From positions 1 through 48,754 of the forward strand of contig CAKZUG010000067.1 in assembly GCA_937920545.1 (NCBI GenBank): DNA of 48,754 nt. The letters run 5' to 3'. The position numbers were made by a program, and so were the translations under genes. Below, in pieces: positions 18,666 through 26,859 of this stretch; the stretch's first letter is position 1, and each line of letters starts with the position of its first letter. The stretch comes from an uncultured Saccharophagus sp. (GTDB lineage Bacteria; Pseudomonadota; Gammaproteobacteria; Pseudomonadales; Cellvibrionaceae). The notes beneath the pieces were generated by a model, which did no database searches, was not told where the DNA came from, and saw nothing but the letters and a program-made list of their open reading frames with translations.

Positions 18666-18692
18666 AAAAAAGCCAGCATAGCTGGCTTTAAA
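18666..18692 (-). terminator. Terminator of ftsH
   Basis: A perfect 9-bp stem AAAGCCAGC / GCTGGCTTT with a 3-nt loop; on the minus strand a T-run follows. It partly insulates folP-glmM from ftsH. Confidence 0.9.
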
Positions 18693-18708
18693 AAGACACT
18701 CTCAGCAT

Positions 18709-20643
18709 TTAAAATTCGTTAGCAGGGCCACCGACTTTAGGGTCTTTCGTTTCACTGGCATCGTCTTTTGCATCGTCTTTAGCGCTGGCACCACTATCTG
18801 GGCCATCTTTTTCGCCAAAATTATCGTTGTCCCACTCACGCGGCGGTCTTACTTTTTTACGTGTCATGAGATCTTCTACTTGCTCTGCATCAATAGTCTC
18901 GTACTCCATTAATGCGTCTTTCATAGCGTGTAAAATATCTTCATTTTCTTTGAGTAAGCGCGTCGCTTCTTGATAACACTGATCTGTGATTTTTCTAATC
19001 TCGTCATCCACTAACTTAGCGGTATGGCCAGATATTTTCAGCGAGCCAATACCGTCGGTATCGCGCGCGTCGTAGTCGAGCGGGCCTAGCTCGTCTGATA
19101 AACCATAGTTGACCACCATGCCGCGTGCCATTTGCGTGGCGTACTGTATATCACTGGACGCACCTGTCGATACGCCATCTTTGCCGTAAAGCATTTCTTC
19201 GGCAATTCGGCCACCGTAAGCGGTTGCGATATCACCCAGTAATTTGCGTTTGCTGTGGCTAATCGCGTCACCTTCCGGTAAAAAGTGCGTCACACCCAGT
19301 GCACGGCCACGTGGAATAATCGTCACCTTGTGGATAGGGTCGTGCTCGGGGGCTAAATAACCCACTATGGCATGACCAGCTTCATGGTATGCCGTGCTTT
19401 CTTTGTCTTTTTCTGTCATAACAAGCGAACGACGCTCGGTACCCATCATGATTTTATCGCGGGCATTTTCAAACTCTTCAACCGTGACTAAACGTTTGTT
19501 GGCACGGGCAGCTAAAAGTGCAGCCTCATTCACCAGGTTAGCTAAGTCGGCACCCGAGAAACCTGGCGTTCCACGGGCAATCACACTCGGCTGTACGGCT
19601 TCACTAATAGGCACTTTACGCATGTGCACTTTAAGGATTTGCTCACGACCACGCACATCAGGTAAACCTACATTTACTTGACGGTCAAAACGGCCTGGGC
19701 GCAATAGTGCTTTATCGAGTACATCTGGTCGGTTAGTTGCGGCAATCACAATAACGCCTTCTGTGCCTTCAAAACCATCCATTTCAACTAATAATTGATT
19801 GAGCGTTTGTTCGCGCTCATCATTACCGCCGCCATGACCACCACCACGGTGACGGCCAACTGCGTCGATCTCATCAATAAAGATAATACATGGCGCTTGC
19901 TTTTTAGCTTGATCAAACATGTCTCGTACACGTGATGCACCCACGCCTACAAACATCTCGACAAAATCAGAACCTGATATAGAAAAGAAAGGCACCTTGG
20001 CTTCACCCGCAATGGCTTTCGCCAACAGCGTTTTACCTGTACCGGGGGGGCCTGCCATAAGTACACCGCGTGGGATTTTACCGCCCAAGCGCTGGAACTT
20101 AGAGGGGTCACGTAAAAAGTCGACTAACTCGCCCACTTCTTCTTTCGCTTCATCCACACCAGCCACATCGGCAAAAGTGGTTTTGATTTGATCTTCACCT
20201 AATAGCTTGGCTTTACTTTTACCAAAGCTCATTGGGCCGCCTTTACCGCCCGCACCACCTTGCATTTGACGCATAAAAAAGATGAACACAGCAATAAATA
20301 ACAACACAGGCAAAATAGAGAAGAATAGGTTTTGTAAAAACCCTGATTCTTTTGGCTCTACAGCACGAATTGTGACATCGTTTTTGATTAAATCGTCGCG
20401 TAAATCAAAGTCGTACATGGCTGTAGGTAGCACCACAGCGTAGGACTCGTTATTGTAACCAATCGCTTTAAGCTTACGCCCCTCAAACACCACTTCACGT
20501 ACGGAGCCTGATTTTACATTGTTAATAAAATCAGAGTATGTGAGTTCGTTTTGTGCTGTTGGCTGACTAAAGTTTTTAAACACCATAAATAGCACAGACG
20601 CTATTACAAGCCATAAAACCAGATTCTTACCCGTATCGTTCAA
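18709..20643 (-). CDS. ftsH: ATP-dependent zinc metalloprotease FtsH
   Basis: Membrane-anchored AAA+ protease that degrades damaged membrane proteins and, in E. coli, LpxC and sigma32. It has 644 residues with two helices (about 8-23 and 103-122) around a periplasmic domain. Next come the AAA module with Walker A GPPGTGKT, Walker [12 protein letters not shown] and the [23 protein letters not shown]. The zinc site is H420-EAG-H424. The acidic, disordered tail is Asp/Lys-rich. The start is TTG at 20643 with AAGGGG about 7 nt upstream; no better ATG exists. It lies downstream of rlmE, a conserved pair. Confidence 0.97.
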   Translation of the reverse strand: MNDTGKNLVLWLVIASVLFMVFKNFSQPTAQNELTYSDFINNVKSGSVREVVFEGRKLKAIGYNNESYAVVLPTAMYDFDLRDDLIKNDVTIRAVEPKESGFLQNLFFSILPVLLFIAVFIFFMRQMQGGAGGKGGPMSFGKSKAKLLGEDQIKTTFADVAGVDEAKEEVGELVDFLRDPSKFQRLGGKIPRGVLMAGPPGTGKTLLAKAIAGEAKVPFFSISGSDFVEMFVGVGASRVRDMFDQAKKQAPCIIFIDEIDAVGRHRGGGHGGGNDEREQTLNQLLVEMDGFEGTEGVIVIAATNRPDVLDKALLRPGRFDRQVNVGLPDVRGREQILKVHMRKVPISEAVQPSVIARGTPGFSGADLANLVNEAALLAARANKRLVTVEEFENARDKIMMGTERRSLVMTEKDKESTAYHEAGHAIVGYLAPEHDPIHKVTIIPRGRALGVTHFLPEGDAISHSKRKLLGDIATAYGGRIAEEMLYGKDGVSTGASSDIQYATQMARGMVVNYGLSDELGPLDYDARDTDGIGSLKISGHTAKLVDDEIRKITDQCYQEATRLLKENEDILHAMKDALMEYETIDAEQVEDLMTRKKVRPPREWDNDNFGEKDGPDSGASAKDDAKDDASETKDPKVGGPANEF

Positions 20644-20770
20644 AGGTTTACCCCTTTCGTTTTAATAATCGTACAAACCATGCTTAAAACTCTGCTTATT
20701 GACGGCAAAGTTATATTGCTTAAATTTATTACGCCAGCTTACTCATTTAAGACTAGAGCAAAGCCGTGTT

Positions 20771-21391
20771 TTACGCCTTAAAGCCTTTAGCCACAATGTA
20801 CACTTCTTTAGAGCGCGCCCTTGATGCTGAAGGTTTACGGATAACTACCGTTTTGAAGGCCTGTTTACATTGTGCCGATAATGCATCAAACCCTTCCCCC
20901 TGAAAAACCTTGCACACGAAGTTGCCGTTAGGTTTCAACGTGGTCACGGCCATATCGAGGGCAAGCTCAACAAGGTACATTGATTTAGGCTGGTCAATAT
21001 CGGCAATACCACTTAGATTGGGGGCCATATCTGAAATTACAAGATCTGCTTTGGCCTCACCTAGCTCATCCAAAATACAATTGAGTACGCTTTCTTCTGT
21101 AAAATCGCCCTCAATAAAGGTAACGCCAGCTAATGAATCCATATTAAGGATATCAGAAGCAATCACTTTACCTTTATGACCTATTTTTTCTACTGCGACT
21201 TGCGACCACCCACCCGGCGCTGAACCTAAATCTACCACCACCGTGTTGGGCTTAAAAAGTTTGTCTTTTTTATCCAACTCAATCAGTTTATAACTCGCGC
21301 GCGAGCGATAACCGTCTTTTTGGGAGTCTTTGACATATTGGTCATTAAAATGTTCATTCAGCCATTGGCTACTGCTTTTTGATCTAGACAT
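20771..21391 (-). CDS. rlmE: 23S rRNA (uridine-2'-O)-methyltransferase
   Basis: Methylates U2552 in the 23S A-loop, late in 50S assembly; heat-inducible in E. coli (FtsJ/RrmJ). It has 206 residues (E. coli 209). SAM-binding motif [15 protein letters not shown], catalytic tetrad context SRASYKL (Lys), DMAPN (Asp), FVCKVFQG (Lys) and SRARSKEVY (Glu). I start at the ATG at 21391 ([11 protein letters not shown]), where family homology starts; an upstream extension to 21433 adds unrelated residues. It is divergent from yhbY. Confidence 0.95.
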   Translation of the reverse strand: MSRSKSSSQWLNEHFNDQYVKDSQKDGYRSRASYKLIELDKKDKLFKPNTVVVDLGSAPGGWSQVAVEKIGHKGKVIASDILNMDSLAGVTFIEGDFTEESVLNCILDELGEAKADLVISDMAPNLSGIADIDQPKSMYLVELALDMAVTTLKPNGNFVCKVFQGEGFDALSAQCKQAFKTVVIRKPSASRARSKEVYIVAKGFKA

Positions 21392-21504
21392 AGTATTTGT
21401 GCTTAAAACATACAATATAAGAGTGCGTATCATAGCGCTTATGCGTACAATGCGGCCACAGAAAATTACAGCCCCGTGCTCAAACCACTCTTAAAGAAGT
21501 TATT

Positions 21505-21813
21505 ATGTCAAAAAAAACCATTTCAAATGATCAAAAAAAGCAATTTCGTACCCTTGCACACAACTTAAACCCCATTGTTACTGTTGCAGGTAACGGCCTA
21601 AGTGAGGGTGTTGTAGATGAAATTAAACGTGCAATCGACGATCACGAGCTTATTAAAATTAAATTAGCCATTACCGACAGAGAAATACGCGGCGAAGTGA
21701 TTGATGAAATATGCACACTCACGCGTGCCATCGTTATACAAAAAATTGGTAAGGTTGTGGTGGTATTTAAAGCATCGAACAAAGAAACATTAAAAACCTC
21801 TAATGTACGTTAA
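21505..21813 (+). CDS. yhbY: CRM-domain RNA-binding protein, ribosome assembly factor
   Basis: 102 residues, one CRM (KH-like) domain, associated with pre-50S particles in E. coli. The family pattern is clear: LTDREIRGE-like LAITDREIRGEVIDEI, RTLAHNLNPIVTVAGNGLSEGVVDEI with the GNxG-type loop, and AIVIQKIGKVVVVFKAS. The ATG at 21505 is preceded by AAGAAG. It is divergent from rlmE, as in related genomes. Confidence 0.93.
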   Translation: MSKKTISNDQKKQFRTLAHNLNPIVTVAGNGLSEGVVDEIKRAIDDHELIKIKLAITDREIRGEVIDEICTLTRAIVIQKIGKVVVVFKASNKETLKTSNVR

Positions 21814-21899
21814 GGTTCACTTAACATTGCACTGACATCATTGTCCGTAAAAGATACTCTCAAGTTGAATCTTTTATGTAAGCAGGCGATACTCAATGC

Positions 21900-23438
21900 A
21901 TGAAAAGCATCCGGTTCAAAATTTGGGTATCGCTGTTTTTAATGCTGGCTGTCTTTATGCTGGCATTAAGTGCATTCACCTACCATTCGACTAAAAAAGA
22001 GTTTTTGCGTTACGTTAATCACGAAACGGTAAAAAAACTCAATTTTTTGACGCAAGCATTAGAAGCAGATTTTGCCTACTCACAAAGCTTTGCATCATTT
22101 AAAAACAAGCCCGCCAAGTGGAAACGCTTAATTAACCGCACGTTTCAGCCGCAATTTGTTAGCCAAACATCTAATCCAGATGGCCTTTCACGAAACTCTT
22201 TACAGAGCACTTTACAGAGCCCTTCACAAGGCAGCTCTCAACGCATTTCTCAAAGCTCTTCGCAAGGCTCTTCACGTGGAAAGCAACGCATCCAAGCTAA
22301 GCCTAGCCCGCATCAACGCCAGTTTATGCAGCGGCTTATTTTAACGCAGAGTGACAAAACGCATATAGTCGGTAAAAAAGCCGAGCATCGCCGCTATACA
22401 TACGTGCCCATTCGGCACAATCAAAATATTGTTGGCTTTGTTGGATATATCAAACCCACGCGGTTTATTCGTGCCAATGATCAACGTTTTATAGAAAAGC
22501 AAATTACTATACTGAGTGTTACCAGTCTGTTTTTACTTGTTATCTCGGTTGCTGCTGCTTTTGTTGTTTCTCACTGGCTCACCACACCCATCGTAGAGCT
22601 GCGCAAACGCGTGAAACGATTAACACAGGGTGACTTCTCTAAGCCGCTGCATGTCCAATCTCATGATGAAATAGGCGCGCTTAGCCAAGATATTAATGAA
22701 CTGGCCCACACCCTTGAAACAAACGAAACATCGCGCAAGCGCTGGGTCGCCGATATATCCCACGAAATGCGCACACCTGTTGCCGTACTAAAAGCCCAAA
22801 TAGAAGCCGTACAAGATGGCATTCGCCCCCCTAATGCCGAGAATATGCAACTACTGCATACCAAAGTACAAGCATTAAACACGCTCATTGACGATTTATA
22901 CATGTTATCGCTAAGTGATGCTGGGGCACTAAATTACGCAAAAAAAAGTATTAACATCAACACGTTTTACTGCCAACAAGCCGAACATTACAATAACCAA
23001 GTGGTCAACAATCAACTTATTAATAAAGAAATTAACCTGCACTTTAAAGCCTGCACATTACCAGCAGAGGCCTGCTTGCATGGCGATGAACAAAAATTAA
23101 AACAACTGATTGAAAATCTCATTGAAAACGCCATTCGCTATACCGACGCACCTGGCACCATTACATGTGAATGCGACATTGTAGGCACCATGCTTGAATT
23201 ACATATTAACGATTCAAAACCCGGTGTAAGCGATGCACAACTCGATAAAATTTTTGAGCGCCTGTATCGTACCGAAAACTCAAGAAGCCGTGAAACAGGC
23301 GGCGCAGGTTTAGGGTTAGCCATTTGTAAAAACATTGTGCAGGCGCACGGTGGCGACATTACTGCTCGACACTCTAAACTGGGCGGAATACACACAATTG
23401 TACGCCTACCTGTCAATAACCAAACATTTAAACCATAA
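21900..23438 (+). CDS. BaeS/CpxA-like sensor histidine kinase
   Basis: Membrane sensor kinase of 512 residues paired with the next gene. Helices lie at about 7-25 and 202-225, enclosing a periplasmic domain of about 175 residues. HAMP follows (TTPIVELRKRVKRLTQGDFSKPL), then the H-box with His288 (ISHEMRTPVAVLK) and the ATPase with N box (LIENLIENAIRYT) and G box (RETGGAGLGLAICKNI). The periplasmic domain contains a Ser/Gln low-complexity stretch (about 100-128), encoded by a degenerate repeat, that is unusual for a sensor domain. The ATG at 21900 lacks a strong ribosome site; AGCAGG lies 13 nt away. By layout and downstream Spy-like gene it is likely an envelope-stress sensor. Confidence 0.88.
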   Translation: MKSIRFKIWVSLFLMLAVFMLALSAFTYHSTKKEFLRYVNHETVKKLNFLTQALEADFAYSQSFASFKNKPAKWKRLINRTFQPQFVSQTSNPDGLSRNSLQSTLQSPSQGSSQRISQSSSQGSSRGKQRIQAKPSPHQRQFMQRLILTQSDKTHIVGKKAEHRRYTYVPIRHNQNIVGFVGYIKPTRFIRANDQRFIEKQITILSVTSLFLLVISVAAAFVVSHWLTTPIVELRKRVKRLTQGDFSKPLHVQSHDEIGALSQDINELAHTLETNETSRKRWVADISHEMRTPVAVLKAQIEAVQDGIRPPNAENMQLLHTKVQALNTLIDDLYMLSLSDAGALNYAKKSININTFYCQQAEHYNNQVVNNQLINKEINLHFKACTLPAEACLHGDEQKLKQLIENLIENAIRYTDAPGTITCECDIVGTMLELHINDSKPGVSDAQLDKIFERLYRTENSRSRETGGAGLGLAICKNIVQAHGGDITARHSKLGGIHTIVRLPVNNQTFKP

Positions 23439-23454
23439 AAACAAAGATAATAAT

Positions 23455-24180
23455 ATGGCCACAGCACACATCCTGATTGTTGAAGACGAGCCAGATTTGG
23501 CCCAATTACTTCAAGACTACCTGCAAGCATCGCACTATCAAACCACCGTTATATCAGACGGCAGTAAAGTAGAATCGTGGATGGCTCACAACACATGTGA
23601 TTTGCTCTTGCTCGATCTCATGCTGCCGAATAAGGGCGGGTTGGATATTTGCAAAGACATCCGTAAAACGAGTGACATGCCTATTATCATGATGACCGCA
23701 AAAGTAGAAGAAATTGACCGCTTGCTCGGTTTAGAACTAGGCGCAGATGATTACATTTGCAAACCCTACAGCCCGCGCGAAGTGATCGCACGGGTAAAAG
23801 CCGTGTTAAAACGCACTCAAAATAACAACACTTCATCATCAGAATCAGGAGCTGGAGCAGAATCAGGAAAAGAGACCACATCACATAACCATGCCCTACT
23901 CACCCTCAACCCTAACAGCAACACGGCCGTGGTTAACCAAAAGCACATTGAGCTCACTATTATTGAATATAAAATACTGGCTTTGCTTTACGAGCAACCA
24001 GGGCGCATTTTTTCGCGGCAGTATATATTAGATAATATTTACACCGATTACCGTATTGTAAGTGACCGCACTGTTGACAGTCACATTAAAAAACTCCGTA
24101 AAAAACTACACAACGCCCACCCTGAATGCGATGTTATTCGCTCGGTTTATGGCGCAGGATACAAATATGACATTCAATAA
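23455..24180 (+). CDS. OmpR/PhoB-family response regulator (BaeR-like)
   Basis: DNA-binding partner of the preceding kinase, 241 residues. The receiver has acidic residues Glu10-Asp11, phospho-acceptor Asp54 (LLLLDLMLP), MMTAK Thr and KPYSPREV Lys. A Ser/Gly/Glu-rich linker of about 25 residues (NNNTSSSESGAGAESG) is longer than usual. The winged-helix output domain follows (LTIIEYKILALLYEQPGRIFSR, then DRTVDSHIKKLRKKL and RSVYGAGYKYD). The ATG at 23455 follows the kinase stop by 16 bp; an upstream in-frame extension into the kinase gene is not credible. It overlaps the next gene by 14 bp. Confidence 0.93.
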   Translation: MATAHILIVEDEPDLAQLLQDYLQASHYQTTVISDGSKVESWMAHNTCDLLLLDLMLPNKGGLDICKDIRKTSDMPIIMMTAKVEEIDRLLGLELGADDYICKPYSPREVIARVKAVLKRTQNNNTSSSESGAGAESGKETTSHNHALLTLNPNSNTAVVNQKHIELTIIEYKILALLYEQPGRIFSRQYILDNIYTDYRIVSDRTVDSHIKKLRKKLHNAHPECDVIRSVYGAGYKYDIQ

Positions 24181-24598
24181 ACTCATATTAATAAGTGGCA
24201 TATGCATTTTAATGCATGGTTGCGCATCGCATAGTGTGCCACAATCGCACACATTACAATTTGACACACGCATTGTAGAGCCAGCACTCAAACAATTTAA
24301 AATTCAAATGCGGCCTAAATTTACCACTACTGGCATAGATACCGCCTCAGCGCTTAAAGCTAAAAGGCAGAGCGGCTTGGCCAACTTTAAAGACGAACGC
24401 AGCCGAGACTTAAAAACACAAAAGATACTACTGGCCCAACTAAATGCAACACTAAAAGAAAGCAACTACTGTCAAGACGGCTACTGGATTGTAGATACCC
24501 ATGTACATACCAACACACCGTTTTTACTGGGCGAGTGTAACGACGCCGCCACACCAGACGATAAAAAAAATATTAAAAACACCATTAAACAATGGTAA
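24167..24598 (+). CDS. Small lipoprotein of unknown function
   Basis: 143 residues with a lipoprotein signal peptide: MTFNKLILISGICILMHGC, with Cys19 as the lipidated residue (lipobox LMHGC). The mature part is hydrophilic with two further cysteines (YCQDG and GECND) that could form a disulfide. I recognise no domain. The start lies inside the regulator gene (14-bp overlap), so it is translationally coupled to the two-component system and probably belongs to its circuit, for example as an accessory sensor or a target. That role is inferred only from position. Confidence 0.7.
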   Translation: MTFNKLILISGICILMHGCASHSVPQSHTLQFDTRIVEPALKQFKIQMRPKFTTTGIDTASALKAKRQSGLANFKDERSRDLKTQKILLAQLNATLKESNYCQDGYWIVDTHVHTNTPFLLGECNDAATPDDKKNIKNTIKQW

Positions 24599-24756
24599 AG
24601 ACTATACAAACACAAGGAAAAAAACAGAAAAAAACAGGCTTTCAAATTTTGAACACATTTCTGGCACAATTGGGCGCTACTATTTAATCATCTCTTCAAA
24701 ACAGCTTTAAAGAGAAATATACCCAACCCAATAATTGAAATAAAAAGGTGATCAAA

Positions 24757-25182
24757 ATGAAAACAGCAACCACGCTACTTTTAGCCTGTATCTTAAGTAC
24801 TCTATTTGCCACAACAGCTTTTGCAGATGGCCACAAAGCCGATAAACAAGAGCGCCACGCCAAAATGGTTGACCGTGTTGTGAAAAAACTCGATCTGGAC
24901 GATGGCCGAGCCTTTGAAGTACGCACAATATTAAATGAAACACAATCAGCTCGCAAAGCACTCAACGAAAAACGCGGTGAAGAAGCGAAAGCACTCAGAG
25001 AAGCCACAACCGAAAAATTAGCAGCGGTACTAACGCCCGAAGAGCTTAAAAAATTCAAAAAGATCAGCAAAAAAGCGCACAAAAAAATGAAGCGTAAAAT
25101 GAATAAAGAGCACAAAAACAAAAAAGAAAAGAAAGCTAAAAAGAATAAGCACTCAACATCAGAAGCAGAAGCGGCAGAATAA
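24757..25182 (+). CDS. Spy/CpxP-like small periplasmic protein
   Basis: 141 residues. Signal peptide at about 1-23 (cleavage after TAFA). The mature chain is almost wholly helical and charged. It has two helical hairpin segments, one with LTPEELKKFKK in the place where Spy/CpxP proteins carry their LTxxQ motifs; the classical Gln is missing. The tail of about 45 residues is very Lys-rich (KKAHKKMKRKMNKEHKNKKEKKAKK). In E. coli, Spy and CpxP are induced by Bae/Cpx signalling and act as ATP-independent chaperones; here the gene follows just such a kinase-regulator pair. The ATG at 24757 has AAAGGTG 7 nt upstream; the GTG at 24748 lies within that ribosome site. The family call is moderate. Confidence 0.6.
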   Translation: MKTATTLLLACILSTLFATTAFADGHKADKQERHAKMVDRVVKKLDLDDGRAFEVRTILNETQSARKALNEKRGEEAKALREATTEKLAAVLTPEELKKFKKISKKAHKKMKRKMNKEHKNKKEKKAKKNKHSTSEAEAAE

Positions 25183-25192
25183 CTAAACAATG

Positions 25193-25228
25193 CCCTCTTT
25201 CATAGATACATGAAATAATGAAAGAGGG
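25193..25228 (+). terminator. Hairpin after the Spy-like gene
   Basis: A perfect 11-bp stem (CCCTCTTTCAT / ATGAAAGAGGG) with a 14-nt loop, 10 bp past the stop. No T-run follows, so termination is plausible but not certain. Confidence 0.5.
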
Positions 25229-25267
25229 TACGTCATAAACAAACCCCAGTAGGCAACTCCTCTTAAT

Positions 25268-25312
25268 TTATCAATTAGTAATCTATCAACTAGTAACCTA
25301 CCAACTAGGCTC
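25268..25312. repeat. Degenerate 15-bp tandem repeat, 3 copies
   Basis: TTATCAATTAGTAAT, CTATCAACTAGTAAC and CTACCAACTAGGCTC run head to tail. They are one of the decayed minisatellites of this window. Confidence 0.65.
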
Positions 25313-25329
25313 GCGCCCTTCACAGTCAT

Positions 25330-25356
25330 TACACTCTCTACACTCTCTACACTCTC
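25330..25356. repeat. 9-bp tandem repeat, 3 perfect copies
   Basis: TACACTCTC occurs three times without interruption, 18 bp after the 15-bp array. Short and possibly slippage-derived. Confidence 0.7.
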
Positions 25357-25488
25357 TAAATTCCCCATACAACATAAAAACCACCTAAATCATCGCTTTT
25401 TTCACAATAATATCTTGGTAATTTTACGTTTAGCCTTACAATTAAAGTATTAACTGATCATAATAAAAATTTCTTGTGGAGTACCACC

Positions 25489-26463
25489 TTGGAAAAGTCC
25501 CATACCCCATCGCTTGCAATTGTTGTCCCCTGCTACAACGAAGAAGACATGCTCAAAAGCACATTTGAAACACTCTCTTGCTGCTTAAATGACATGATAA
25601 CGGCACATCAAATATCGTCAAATTCTAAAATTTATTACGTAGACGATGGTAGTCAAGATACCACATGGCAAATTATTCAAGCACGCTCACAAACAGACAG
25701 CCAAGTTGTTGGCTTAAAATTATCGTGTAACAAGGGGCATCAAAATGCATTGCTTGCTGGCCTTCAACATACCAGTGAAGACATTACAGTGAGTATTGAT
25801 GCCGACCTACAAGATAACCCAAACAACATTAGCTTAATGGTTAACGAATATTTGAAAGGTAACGAGATTGTTTATGGGGTTCGATCAAAGAGGGATTCAG
25901 ACACCTTCTTTAAAAAATTTACAGCTGAAAGTTATTACAAGATCATGCAAAAAATGGGCGTTGACTTAGTCTTTAATCATGCTGATTTTAGACTTATGTC
26001 ACGCGTTGCTTTAAACGCTTTGTCTGAGTACGGCGAAACAAACCTATTTTTACGGGGCTTAGCGAGAGAAGTCGGATTTAAATACAGCACAGTCGAATAT
26101 GAACGTACTGAACGGGTTGCAGGTGAAAGCAAATACCCATTGCGCAAAATGCTCAGCTTTGCTTGGGAAGGCATCTCGTCATTTTCAACCGCGCCATTAA
26201 GGGCTATTACAGTACTTGGCTTTGCAGCGGGCGCTATATCACTCGCTATGATTTTATGGGTACTAGGTACACGCTTATTTACAGAAGGTGTCGTGCCAGG
26301 CTGGGCGTCTATTTTAGTCCCGCTTCTTTTTATTGGTAGCGTGCAACTAATGTGCTTAGGTGTTATTGGAGAATATTTGGCCAAAATTTATGCAGAAGTT
26401 AAACAGCGCCCTAAATATCATATCGAACAAAAAACACAAACAAAGAAAAACGATAAACCTTAA
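25489..26463 (+). CDS. GtrB-like polyisoprenyl-phosphate glycosyltransferase (GT2)
   Basis: Intact 324-residue family 2 glycosyltransferase that likely transfers a nucleotide sugar to undecaprenyl phosphate at the inner membrane. Motifs: nucleotide-binding VVPCYNEEDML, YYVDDGSQDTTWQII, the SIDADLQDNPNNI metal site (DXD-like), HADFRLMSR, and SKYPLRKMLSFAWEGISSFS. Two C-terminal helices follow (about 230-255 and 265-290), then GEYLAKIYAEVKQRPKY. I start at the TTG at 25489 because GGAG lies 7 nt upstream; the TTG at 25474 has no ribosome site. It stands alone, with no flippase or GtrC partner next to it. It is distinct from, and not a recent copy of, the broken homologue at 12188-13078. Confidence 0.85.
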   Translation: MEKSHTPSLAIVVPCYNEEDMLKSTFETLSCCLNDMITAHQISSNSKIYYVDDGSQDTTWQIIQARSQTDSQVVGLKLSCNKGHQNALLAGLQHTSEDITVSIDADLQDNPNNISLMVNEYLKGNEIVYGVRSKRDSDTFFKKFTAESYYKIMQKMGVDLVFNHADFRLMSRVALNALSEYGETNLFLRGLAREVGFKYSTVEYERTERVAGESKYPLRKMLSFAWEGISSFSTAPLRAITVLGFAAGAISLAMILWVLGTRLFTEGVVPGWASILVPLLFIGSVQLMCLGVIGEYLAKIYAEVKQRPKYHIEQKTQTKKNDKP

Positions 26464-26493
26464 CCTCGAATTAAAAAATAAAACCTCCCCTTA

Positions 26494-26528
26494 TAATAAT
26501 AAACACACTACTTTAGTGTTTATTATTA
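26494..26528 (+). terminator. Hairpin after the GtrB-like gene
   Basis: A perfect 13-bp stem (TAATAATAAACAC / GTGTTTATTATTA) with a 9-nt loop, 30 bp past the stop. It is AT-rich and followed by CCTTTCCCC rather than a T-run. Confidence 0.5.
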
Positions 26529-26782
26529 CCTTTCCCCTATAAACAAATCACTAACACACTTAAACACTGAAAAACTCTATACCCACTCAAAAACAGAACT
26601 AACCTTCTCATACAATTTACAATTTGAGCACCACCTCACAACTCAAAAACATAACAACAATTCTGCTGCTGTAAGAGTGAATTTAGCGACAAACAAAGCT
26701 AATATGACCAACAAGGTGATCAATAAACATACTAAAACGTAAGTTATTGCGAATGGTTCACGGACTAGCCTCCCCAACAAGC

Positions 26783-26831
26783 AACATTAAACATTAAACA
26801 TTAAACATTAAACATTAAACATTAAACATTA
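26783..26831. repeat. Heptamer tandem repeat (AACATTA)x7
   Basis: Seven perfect copies of AACATTA followed by a degenerate one (AACATAC). The array ends 28 bp before the start codon of the PL14-like gene and just upstream of its ribosome site (CGGAG), so it lies in the promoter or untranslated leader. Changes in copy number would shift promoter spacing or leader length by 7 bp steps. The rest of the 396-bp gap is AT-rich without other features. Confidence 0.95.
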
Positions 26832-26859
26832 AACATACATTTTATCGGAGCTATAATAA

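Larger units (their letters stand above)
25183..25488. other. Gap with hairpin and two short tandem arrays
   Basis: 305 bp between the Spy-like and GtrB-like genes. It holds a hairpin (25193-25228), a 15-bp and a 9-bp tandem triplicate (listed separately) and presumably the promoter of the glycosyltransferase gene. There is no coding potential. Confidence 0.6.

Noticed and set aside
24696-25190. Minus-strand frame of 164 residues opposite the Spy-like gene
   Set aside because: Composition (Phe/Ser/Leu runs) is what a Lys-rich gene gives in antisense; the plus strand has a signal peptide and a ribosome site.
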